Source: Gracilimonas sediminicola
GTDB lineage: Bacteria > Bacteroidota > Rhodothermia > Balneolales > Balneolaceae
DNA: 64,000 nt
Reading direction: 5' to 3'
Assembly (NCBI RefSeq): GCF_024320785.1
Contig: NZ_JANDBC010000002.1
Span: 648,371-712,370 of the forward strand
The position numbers and the translations under genes are program-made. The stretch's first letter is position 1. The number at the start of each line of letters is the position of its first letter. Positions 35,204 through 42,187 of the stretch are shown piece by piece. A model generated the notes under the pieces. It saw nothing but the letters and a program-made list of their open reading frames with translations, did not search any database and was not told the DNA's origin.

Positions 35204-35486
35204 TGTTTCAATGTTTCAAAATACTAAAAACATACTTTATGATACTTTTAATACACTTTTTTATGAAACTTTTGCTGAAACATTTATGAAACACCATGAA
35301 ACATTCACCCTTTTTACTGAAACAGGAATGTTTCATCTGTGTTTCACGGGTATTTCTTCTAAATCATTGAAATTATTTACCCCAAAAATAAACGCAATCC
35401 ATCGTGAAACAGGCATGTTTCAGGAAATGTTTCATAGAAATCAGCCTTTAAATATGCCTCAGTGTAATTTTTAGGTATTTGAAACA
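35204..35486. repeat. Array of 13 TGAAACA/TGTTTCA motifs (half-parS-like)
   Basis: Copies begin at 35204, 35212, 35264 (TGAAACT), 35276, 35287, 35297, 35318, 35329, 35340, 35405, 35416, 35428 and 35480, on both strands. TGTTTCACG at 35340 and CGTGAAACA at 35403 are each more than half of the parS consensus TGTTTCACGTGAAACA. This fills a 398-bp spacer (35154-35551) behind the helicase gene. It may be the phage origin, a partition/centromere-like site or an operator array. The open frame at 35211-35474 is judged a by-product of the repeat. Confidence 0.85.
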
Positions 35487-35551
35487 TTTTTTTGGAATAA
35501 AATGAGTTTTACCGGAAAATCAATACATAACCATCACTAATTAGAAACTCC

Positions 35552-35794
35552 ATGCAGACTGAAAAATCCATGCAAGAAATAATTGACCGCGAAGTAATGA
35601 CCATCAAAGAAGCCCAGGTATATGTAGAGGAAAAAACGGGGATGAAAAGCAGCCTTTTTTATGATTGCGTGCGTCCTCTTCTTTCTCCCCGTCCCATGGC
35701 TATCAATCAACGCACCCGAAAACCCGCTCATTTTGTAGTTGCTAAAGAACAAGTTGAGCAGGTCATTTTCAGCATGAAAAAACAAATTGAGTAA
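35552..35794 (+). CDS. Small helix-turn-helix protein beside the motif array
   Basis: In this 80-residue protein, VMTIKEAQVYVEEKTGMKSSLFYDCVRPLLSPRPMAINQRTRKPAHFVVAKEQVEQVI reads as an excisionase/MerR-like winged helix. It begins 66 bases beyond the last TGAAACA motif and is the obvious candidate for a protein that binds the array; that pairing is inference. Confidence 0.6.
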   Translation: MQTEKSMQEIIDREVMTIKEAQVYVEEKTGMKSSLFYDCVRPLLSPRPMAINQRTRKPAHFVVAKEQVEQVIFSMKKQIE

Positions 35795-35920
35795 AAAAGA
35801 ATAATTCCAATTCACTCAATAAATTTTTTCCAATTTTTTGTGCTTACAGAAAATTTTTACTTGCTCACATCCCCAGTTATTCCTCCAAGGGCCATTTAAC
35901 TCCATTTATATCCTGCCTAT

Positions 35921-35948
35921 TCTGTGTTCGAACCAAACAGAACACAGA
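35921..35948. promoter_or_regulatory. Inverted repeat at the start of the virion operon
   Basis: TCTGTGTTC (35921-35929) and GAACACAGA (35940-35948) are perfect 9-bp arms; the last A is the first base of the ATG of the next gene. An operator or a translation-controlling hairpin at the head of the late operon is likely. Confidence 0.6.
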
Positions 35949-36676
35949 TGGCAGATCATTCAGAACATATACACGACACGCTTGCTGATGATAAAATAGG
36001 CGGAGCTATAAAAGCTTCTCCCGGCCGACCGCCGGCTGAGTTTTATTCGAGTATGAATATTCCGGCTAAGTTTTCTATGGCTGGAAATTATTACCACGAG
36101 CGCTGCCTCCAGCTCGAAGGACAACTAACGGATGCAAATCGCAAAATCCAACAGATTACCGACGAGCTTTTTCAAGCCAGAAAAGACCTTTCCCAAGATA
36201 AAACCGAATTACTGTTAGCCCACCAGAATGAGATCGCCAGGCTGAAGGAGGAATTCAGAGATAAACTCGATGGGCTTAAAGAAGCTAACACGTCAAAGGT
36301 CCATGAATTGGAAAAAGAAATTGAAAAACTGGACCGTGAACAGTTCAAAAAAGACCTGGAATATCAAAATGCTCAGCAGTCTCCGGGAAATCAACTTGTA
36401 GAACAGTTCGTCAAAAAGACCCCGGAGGTAATTGATACCCTTGGCGGATTAATAAGCATCATCGTTGGGCAGCGGCATGGATTAGGCCCTATTGCAACCT
36501 ATACACCTCCTTCGGAGACCATTAACACTGCACCTGAAAACGAAGCAACCTCATCTGGTGAACCTACAGAACATTTTCCTGAAACTTCCAGGCCATCACA
36601 ACCAGAGCCCCTTTTAGAGGAAGCTCAGCCGAAAGAGCAAACTCAGGCAAATAACCCAACTACCCCCAATCAATGA
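35948..36676 (+). CDS. Coiled-coil protein at head of virion operon
   Basis: This 242-residue protein has a long coiled coil (about residues 55-140: QLEGQLTDANRKIQQITDELFQARKDL and following heptads), a short hydrophobic helix (VIDTLGGLISIIVG) and a Pro/Glu/Thr-rich disordered tail. No family is recognised. It could be scaffold, vertex or assembly factor. The ATG at 35948 is preferred to a GTG 24 bases upstream. Its stop overlaps the next start (ATGA). Confidence 0.6.
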   Translation: MADHSEHIHDTLADDKIGGAIKASPGRPPAEFYSSMNIPAKFSMAGNYYHERCLQLEGQLTDANRKIQQITDELFQARKDLSQDKTELLLAHQNEIARLKEEFRDKLDGLKEANTSKVHELEKEIEKLDREQFKKDLEYQNAQQSPGNQLVEQFVKKTPEVIDTLGGLISIIVGQRHGLGPIATYTPPSETINTAPENEATSSGEPTEHFPETSRPSQPEPLLEEAQPKEQTQANNPTTPNQ

Positions 36677-37104
36677 GCATGCACTTCCCCTATCAAAAAT
36701 TAATACAGGCTGCTTTGGATTTTATGGCTATCGACTCCCCCTCTGCGGCCCGCTATATAACCTATGTACGGGCCATACAATCACAAATTGGAATCATTCA
36801 GGGCATTGAAAACAGATCTTTGACGGCCAAGGACTGGATCAGTATCGCTATTGAATTGGGCAGAAGGGCATTGGAAAGAGATATCGGCGCGAAACGAATT
36901 GCAGAAAGTATATATCCCTTAGTGGATGGATCAGGGCAATTTTCGACCTATGCCGGTATCTCTGCCAGTGCTGCCACCAACCTATTACTCATTTGGTCGG
37001 GTACTTTTTCACTTCGACCAGAAGAAAAAGCGCTATTGGTTGATGTAATTGCAGAACTGCAGAAGTTATACATAACGCGAACTAATCCAATTGCCCACTC
37101 ATGA
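36673..37104 (+). CDS. Phage protein of unknown function
   Basis: This 143-residue, mostly helical protein has a hydrophobic C-terminal half (ISASAATNLLLIWSGTFSL) that may touch the membrane. It overlaps both neighbours by ATGA-type junctions, so it is cotranslated with the virion genes. No family is recognised. Confidence 0.55.
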   Translation: MSMHFPYQKLIQAALDFMAIDSPSAARYITYVRAIQSQIGIIQGIENRSLTAKDWISIAIELGRRALERDIGAKRIAESIYPLVDGSGQFSTYAGISASAATNLLLIWSGTFSLRPEEKALLVDVIAELQKLYITRTNPIAHS

Positions 37105-37322
37105 GGACAGTCCAAACTAAAACGATCTCCCAACTGCGAAATCAGCTGTTCTCCATAGCCGAGGAAGCAAGTATTACCACCGTGACCCGAAATGGACAAT
37201 TTATTGGAGTCTTAATTACCGAAAATTTTCCCACATATGGATTGGCATCTTTAACCCATAAAAGAATCAAGGAAAATCCCGTCCACTCGATTAGCCAGCT
37301 TACCAAAGGGTTGATACGTTGA
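37101..37322 (+). CDS. Orphan Phd/YefM-like antitoxin fold protein
   Basis: In this 73-residue protein, KTISQLRNQLFSIAEEASITTVTRNGQFIGVLITENF follows the Phd/YefM consensus: a helix after the ISxLR start, then a beta hairpin xVTRNGxxxGVLI. Antitoxins of this fold bind DNA and neutralise toxins such as Doc or YoeB. No toxin gene lies next to it; its neighbours are virion genes with overlapping stop/start codons. It may be a regulator of the late operon or a phage decoy antitoxin against a host toxin. Confidence 0.6.
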   Translation: MRTVQTKTISQLRNQLFSIAEEASITTVTRNGQFIGVLITENFPTYGLASLTHKRIKENPVHSISQLTKGLIR

Positions 37323-38335
37323 TGCAAAGTGGCTACGTACAGATATTACCAGATACCCAGCAGCAACATGCCAGAGCACGGGCTGTGGATGCTTCTTTGG
37401 AAGCATCCACAGTACCTCTTTCTACACGACGCCAGGCCTACCCCGGTGTGGAAGGCGTAATTTCGGCAGCCAGCAGGTTGGTTACTAAATATACCGGCGA
37501 CGAGCGCATTCGCTCACTTGCTCTCAAAATTACAAGCACAATCCGGCGACACCGGCTTACCGGACAACCCGACCTGCGAAACATTGACGCTATTGCCTCC
37601 GCCATATACAAGTGGATGGTGCGCAACGTGAATTACGTGCGCGACCCATGGGATGTCGAGCGTATTCAATCGCCCTTTGTCACCATTACTCAGCGAGCCG
37701 GTGACTGCGATGATCATGCCATTTTAGGTGCTGCCTTGCTGCAAAGCTTAGGTATTCAAACGGGCTTTCGCATTGTCTCGCGAACGGGACGTCACTTTGA
37801 CCATATTTACGCGGTGTACCAATCACCTACCGGCTGGAAATCTTTCGATACAACTGTGCTGAAATATCCAGGTTACGTATTTGATGAGCGGCTCATTAAA
37901 AAATCCAGGCACGTCACCAACCTGATGCCGGAAGGTTTGGGGCTTGACCCTATTACGCTACTCACCACGGCTACAACAATGGCCAGTACCGGGATGACAC
38001 TAAAAAATACCTTGTCCAGCATATTTGGAGCCAAGGATTCTGGTGAGCGCCAAATGCGCGGAGCCCTTCGAGATCACCTCATGCAGCGAGGCGTGCAATC
38101 CGAGGTCATCAGTCTTTCCCAAAAGGATAATGCCACCCTTCAGCGCTACGCACAGATTATAGATGAACTTGGTGCCCCGGCGGTTCAGCAACTGAATCGC
38201 TACGGGCAACTTTCCCCAGTTTGGATTACTCAACAACAAGCAGCAAATAAAACCAAAAAAATGGGGCTGTATGCTGGTCTTGCCATTGGAACCTTGGTTC
38301 TGATTGGTGGCGGGTATATGCTCCTAAATAAATAG
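37322..38335 (+). CDS. Transglutaminase-like cysteine protease with C-terminal membrane anchor
   Basis: This 337-residue protein has a transglutaminase-like core with a readable triad: C129 in RAGDCDDHA, H161 in FDHIYAVY and D176 in KSFDTTV. A ~19-residue hydrophobic helix (LYAGLAIGTLVLIGGGYMLL) ends the protein. It starts MQSGYVQ, one of the SGY-type N-termini shared by this operon. Possible roles are a virion maturation protease, or a peptidase acting on peptidoglycan peptides during entry. The ATG at 37322 is used; the upstream stop overlaps it. Confidence 0.7.
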   Translation: MQSGYVQILPDTQQQHARARAVDASLEASTVPLSTRRQAYPGVEGVISAASRLVTKYTGDERIRSLALKITSTIRRHRLTGQPDLRNIDAIASAIYKWMVRNVNYVRDPWDVERIQSPFVTITQRAGDCDDHAILGAALLQSLGIQTGFRIVSRTGRHFDHIYAVYQSPTGWKSFDTTVLKYPGYVFDERLIKKSRHVTNLMPEGLGLDPITLLTTATTMASTGMTLKNTLSSIFGAKDSGERQMRGALRDHLMQRGVQSEVISLSQKDNATLQRYAQIIDELGAPAVQQLNRYGQLSPVWITQQQAANKTKKMGLYAGLAIGTLVLIGGGYMLLNK

Positions 38336-38338
38336 ACC

Positions 38339-38761
38339 ATGAGTAAAAGTGGATTTATCATTCCCTTAGAGGATACTGTCATTGGAGAGGAAAATGCGGT
38401 GATTGCCGTGGCCATCAGTCCCGGACTGGGCAATTGGGAAGAAACCGACCCGTGCCGGTACGCCAACCAAAGCTGTAAAGGCAAAATGTTTGGCAAGCTG
38501 AAAAGCTGCCGCCGTCAACGCGAGAAAAGTCAGGCGCTTTGCAAAGCGCACGAAGCTTCCCTTCAAAAGAAAGCCCAGTGGGAAGGCCAGCGCGAAGAAA
38601 TGATGCAGGCGCTCCAGACCAATCTTACCACTACCGCTTCCCAGCAGCAGACAGCCAATTCGACCATGAAGTCGGGTATCGCTGTGGGTGGAGTTGCTCT
38701 TACCGGAGCTATTGCTTTGGCGGTTTTGATGCTGAAACGAAAAAAGAAATCTTCTAAATAA
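38339..38761 (+). CDS. Tail-anchored virion membrane protein candidate
   Basis: In this 140-residue protein the N-terminus MSKSGFIIPLED carries the SGF/Y motif. The middle is Cys-containing and basic (DPCRYANQSCKGKMFGKLKSCRRQREKSQALCKAH, four cysteines), then a helical linker, then a C-terminal membrane segment GIAVGGVALTGAIALAVLML with a KRKKKSSK end. The disposition predicts insertion of the C-terminus in a membrane with the basic tail crossing. Confidence 0.65.
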   Translation: MSKSGFIIPLEDTVIGEENAVIAVAISPGLGNWEETDPCRYANQSCKGKMFGKLKSCRRQREKSQALCKAHEASLQKKAQWEGQREEMMQALQTNLTTTASQQQTANSTMKSGIAVGGVALTGAIALAVLMLKRKKKSSK

Positions 38762-38774
38762 GCAGGCCTGTCCC

Positions 38775-39098
38775 ATGACCAAACAACCCAGCGGTTATAC
38801 CAGTTTTGACCTTCTCAACCAACGAGCAGCTACCGTTTCCCAGCCCACCCAAACCAAATTTGGCTCGGCTTTAACCTCTATCAACGACTTACTTAAGACC
38901 GCAACCGATACCGTGGTGACCATAGATGGGGTCGTCAACAAAGGCGGAAACAAGTCTGGAGGCGGACAACCGCCGGTGCTATATCCCGGCCAAGGCGCAC
39001 CTGCTCCCAGCGGCTCGGGAGAGTTGATCAAGTATGCGGGCATAGCAGGAATCGCCATAGTCGGTGGGATCATTCTACTCAAAGTGCTGAAGAAGTAA
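38775..39098 (+). CDS. Tail-anchored virion membrane protein candidate
   Basis: In this 107-residue protein, N-terminal MTKQPSGYTSFDLL carries the SGY motif. A helix and a Gly/Pro-rich linker (GGNKSGGGQPPVLYPGQGAPAPSGSG) lead to a C-terminal membrane segment YAGIAGIAIVGGIILLKVLKK. The flexible linker between a possible docking end and the anchor fits a capsid-membrane tether. Confidence 0.62.
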   Translation: MTKQPSGYTSFDLLNQRAATVSQPTQTKFGSALTSINDLLKTATDTVVTIDGVVNKGGNKSGGGQPPVLYPGQGAPAPSGSGELIKYAGIAGIAIVGGIILLKVLKK

Positions 39099-39100
39099 GT

Positions 39101-39370
39101 ATGCAAGCAGGACGAATTTCAACGTATTTAGACGGTGGCGTTCCAGGTGGCCATGCCCCTATGGTATTGCCTGACACGGAAGATACTTCTTACGAGCAGC
39201 CGGATATGCAGGTCATAGAAATGGGCGAAGGCGAAGAGCCTGCGGCCAAAAAACTATGCCAGCGACTTCAGGAGCAGCCGATTTCACTTTCGCAGTGGAT
39301 TCGGGATAACCAGAACACCTTACTAATCGCAGGTGGCCTTTATGTAGGCTACCGCTTGCTAAGGAGGTAA
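39101..39370 (+). CDS. Tail-anchored virion membrane protein candidate
   Basis: This 89-residue protein begins MQAGRISTYLDGG, a loose version of the shared N-terminus, followed by an acidic stretch (EMGEGEEPA) and a C-terminal hydrophobic segment NTLLIAGGLYVGYRLLRR. It begins 3 bases after the upstream stop codon. Confidence 0.6.
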   Translation: MQAGRISTYLDGGVPGGHAPMVLPDTEDTSYEQPDMQVIEMGEGEEPAAKKLCQRLQEQPISLSQWIRDNQNTLLIAGGLYVGYRLLRR

Positions 39371-39371
39371 A

Positions 39372-40055
39372 ATGAACGCGCAATCTGGATATATCGACAC
39401 CGGACTCGGGCAGCTCAACCTGTCCAGCAATATCATAAGCTCCGAGGCTGTAGAACTTCGCATTATCGGGCGTAACCCCGCCTCGGGGAACCCGCCCAGC
39501 GGGGTTCCGTTTTCGCTTGACCTTGAAATTGAAACCTTCCGTAATTGGGCAAAAGTTCTTTTTCTACCGTTTATGGCCAGCTGGGGTCAATGTCCCGACG
39601 CCCTTGTGGTGGTTCGCTCGGAGCAGACCAGATCGGTGTTAGGCTTCCAGCGGTTCCGAACGTCGATGATGGACGGTTGCCGCGCACAGGGACGACTCGT
39701 TTTTGACCGCTCGTTTGTTCCAACCTCGGGCCATAAAGTAATTTTTGAAGTGTACCCGGATGATGTTGATTTAAGCAAGCTACCCGCTTCAGATCTCATC
39801 GAAAAGTCAGCACCCATTTCCCTCGACCTGGACCAGAAAACCGGCGAGCAGTCCGGGGTGTATTCTCCACCCACCGAGTCGTGGTACAAGATGCCCGAAC
39901 TTGGACCGGGTAACACCCTTGGGGAGGTGAATACGCTACTCAAACGGGTGATCATTATATCGGTTGCTGGTGCGGGGCTTTATTTCTTAGCCCCCATGCT
40001 CCCTGGACTTCGGGCGGGTGTAAAAGCCTTAGCTCCTAAAGTACCTGCCGAATGA
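39372..40055 (+). CDS. Beta-rich tail-anchored virion protein candidate
   Basis: In this 227-residue protein, N-terminal MNAQSGYIDTGLGQLN carries the SGYI motif. Residues ~20-135 form a beta-rich domain (VELRIIGRNPAS, FSLDLEIETF, DALVVVRSEQTRSVLGFQRF, GHKVIFEVYPDD). A membrane segment VIIISVAGAGLYFLAPML lies near residues 190-208. An internal GC-rich inverted repeat (AACCCCG...CGGGGTT, about 39473-39510) falls in the coding region. It may be a minor capsid or vertex-membrane protein. Confidence 0.6.
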   Translation: MNAQSGYIDTGLGQLNLSSNIISSEAVELRIIGRNPASGNPPSGVPFSLDLEIETFRNWAKVLFLPFMASWGQCPDALVVVRSEQTRSVLGFQRFRTSMMDGCRAQGRLVFDRSFVPTSGHKVIFEVYPDDVDLSKLPASDLIEKSAPISLDLDQKTGEQSGVYSPPTESWYKMPELGPGNTLGEVNTLLKRVIIISVAGAGLYFLAPMLPGLRAGVKALAPKVPAE

Positions 40056-40447
40056 AATCAACTTTTATACCACATACCGGTACTGCATTACACGGCATGG
40101 ACGATTACCTGCAACGCACCTCGCAAAACGCCTTTAAGCTGTTTGCGGGGAAACTTCAGAGCGCCACAAGTGGTCGTCGCGGCCAGCTTGCCACGATGGG
40201 ACTCAACCTGGCCAACCTGACCACCAGTAAAGCAGGTATCACCAGGGTATATGAACAGAACGCCGGAGTCATTGACGCCTACTTCGAGTATGTGGATCTG
40301 GTGGCTCTGGCAAAGAAATTAACTACCGATGATCCTTTATCATCCTCAGCTAAATCACCACTGATAAAGTATAGCTCTACGCTTCTGATCGGTATCACAA
40401 TAGGTGTGCTTGCACATCGAACGTATAACTCAAAATCGAAGAAATGA
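40052..40447 (+). CDS. Tail-anchored virion membrane protein candidate
   Basis: This 131-residue helical protein (MDDYLQRTSQNAFKLFAGKLQ) has a C-terminal membrane segment YSSTLLIGITIGVLAH and a basic end RTYNSKSKK. The start overlaps the upstream stop and its own stop overlaps the next start, so expression is coupled. No family is recognised. Confidence 0.6.
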   Translation: MKSTFIPHTGTALHGMDDYLQRTSQNAFKLFAGKLQSATSGRRGQLATMGLNLANLTTSKAGITRVYEQNAGVIDAYFEYVDLVALAKKLTTDDPLSSSAKSPLIKYSSTLLIGITIGVLAHRTYNSKSKK

Positions 40448-40764
40448 CTCTCAGTAAAGGCGCCTCAGGACAACAGGTAATCAGGCTCCAAGCAGGATTG
40501 CAAAAAGCAGGATTTGATCTACCTCAATATGGTATTGACGGAAAATTTGGAAGTGAAACACAATCTGCCGTTATGAAAGCTCAACGTAGGTATTCTCTTC
40601 CGGTAACCGGAGAGGCCGGGCCAACACTACTTTCAAAACTGGGGGTATCCAATGCTCAAATAAACATGAAAACAGATAAAAAAGCCATGCTGACCAAAGC
40701 TGTTCTGGCTGGCATTGCCATCGGTGCTTTAATTGTGATCGCTAAAAAAATGAGGAACCGTTGA
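40444..40764 (+). CDS. Peptidoglycan-binding domain protein with membrane anchor
   Basis: In this 106-residue protein, residues ~3-70 match PG_binding_1: LSKGASGQQVIRLQAGLQKAGFDLPQYGIDGKFGSETQSAVMKAQRRYSLPVTGEAGP. A membrane segment AVLAGIAIGALIVIA with KKMRNR end follows. It probably sits in the virion membrane and docks it on the cell wall, helping the transglycosylase act during entry. It has no catalytic domain of its own. Confidence 0.75.
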   Translation: MTLSKGASGQQVIRLQAGLQKAGFDLPQYGIDGKFGSETQSAVMKAQRRYSLPVTGEAGPTLLSKLGVSNAQINMKTDKKAMLTKAVLAGIAIGALIVIAKKMRNR

Positions 40765-40765
40765 T

Positions 40766-42184
40766 ATGGACATCCAGAACACTCTGAGCGCCAAAGAACT
40801 GGCAAAAATAAACATCAAAGGCATCAAGATTGCCGAACCTTATGGTACACTTCTTGGGGAACCGGAGAAAAATGCCGTCATCTTTATCTGGGGTGAGAAA
40901 GGGGCCGGAAAGTCCACCTTCAGTTTAGGCCTTGCAAACGCTCTTGCACAGCACGGTAGAGTCGAATATATACCAGCCGAAGAACATTTCGGTAAAACAC
41001 TCATTGACCGAGTCAAGCGATTAAAAGCGACCCACAACAACCTGAACTTTACTAAGTGGAAATCACTCACATCGCTAAAAGAAACCCTGCTGAAAAACAG
41101 ATCTGCCTTTTGCGTATTGGATTCCATTTCTGTCATTGACGCCAAAGACGCCTCCACTGTAGAACTGGCACAGTGGTGCCGCGAACAAGGCATTGGGTTC
41201 ATCATGGTGGCCCATGCGACCAAAGATGGCAAGTATAAGGGCAACACCAGTATCGCACACGAATGCGACATTGAAATTAAAGTAACCAAAGAGGGACTGG
41301 CTGAGACCGAAAAAAACCGCTATCAGGTATTAAATGCCATCGACGTTCCTTTTGGTTCGTCAGGCACTGCCGAAACTCTAAAAATTATTCCCCCGCTTAC
41401 GCAAAGCCAGCATGAAGGAGTGGAAGACCAGCTATCTAATAATGAGACCTCAACAGATGAGGAACTCATCGACTTCTTTCAGGGTGAATTTGATCTCACT
41501 AAACAGCAGGCAGCCCATTGGGCCTCAAAAAGAGGAAGCTATTTAATGAATCCCACGCACAGCGAGCCACGCGATAATCCCGTAGAGTTGCCATTTACGA
41601 TCTCACTCAAAAAAATTAATACCCTCCACAAACTGCGCTCCTGGAAACGGGTGAATTCCCTGCTCGGCTCCAAAATGCCGTGTTACGCCAAACAGCATTC
41701 CGGGGAGTCCGAACGGGCAACACTGAGCATTCGCTATGTGCCCGACTACTACAACAAACGTTACATCGTGGAGCTGCTCATTGACGGGGAGCTGAAAACC
41801 CAGATCTGCACCGAAGGGGCCAAAGGCGGATTTGCCGCTTCCTGGGCTCAGCTGGTGAAAAAGCACGGCAATCTGGAAGTGCAGATTCTGGCCCAGGATC
41901 ATGCAAAGAAAGTGTTGGGCGCGCGAGAATACCGGAGGCAGGAAAAGTTGCAAGATGGCACCGCGGATTGCCCGCCAACCGGCAAAGCCAAAGCCAAGAA
42001 AACACCTAAGCGCAAACCTACTCCGCCCACCAAGAAAACCGCCAAGAAAAAATCGGCGGTAAAGAAATCCAAACCAGCACCTAAGCCTAAAGAGCAGACG
42101 CCTCCAAAGGCTGAAGTAGACCTAGAAGCCGCCCGAAAAAGCCAGGCCAAACTCGATGCCTTTTTAGAAAAAGTCCTTAGCTAA
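40766..42184 (+). CDS. RecA/RadA-like ATPase with basic C-terminal tail
   Basis: This 472-residue protein has Walker A GEKGAGKS at residues 43-50, Walker B VLDS at 117-120 and a FIMVAHATKDGKYKGNTSIAHECD segment typical of RadA/DnaB-type RecA folds. Residues ~270-400 form a second, unassigned domain. A ~55-residue tail very rich in K, P and A (KKTPKRKPTPPTKKTAKKK) resembles histone H1 tails and should bind DNA. No FtsK/HerA-type packaging ATPase was recognised in this phage, so this protein is a candidate packaging or genome-condensing motor; recombination or replication are alternatives. Confidence 0.65.
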   Translation: MDIQNTLSAKELAKINIKGIKIAEPYGTLLGEPEKNAVIFIWGEKGAGKSTFSLGLANALAQHGRVEYIPAEEHFGKTLIDRVKRLKATHNNLNFTKWKSLTSLKETLLKNRSAFCVLDSISVIDAKDASTVELAQWCREQGIGFIMVAHATKDGKYKGNTSIAHECDIEIKVTKEGLAETEKNRYQVLNAIDVPFGSSGTAETLKIIPPLTQSQHEGVEDQLSNNETSTDEELIDFFQGEFDLTKQQAAHWASKRGSYLMNPTHSEPRDNPVELPFTISLKKINTLHKLRSWKRVNSLLGSKMPCYAKQHSGESERATLSIRYVPDYYNKRYIVELLIDGELKTQICTEGAKGGFAASWAQLVKKHGNLEVQILAQDHAKKVLGAREYRRQEKLQDGTADCPPTGKAKAKKTPKRKPTPPTKKTAKKKSAVKKSKPAPKPKEQTPPKAEVDLEAARKSQAKLDAFLEKVLS

Positions 42185-42187
42185 GCC

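Noticed and set aside
35211..35474. 87-residue open frame within the TGAAACA array
   Set aside because: Its codons are made of the repeated heptamers (recurrent ETF, ETGMFH), there is no leader or motif, and the repeat array explains the frame.
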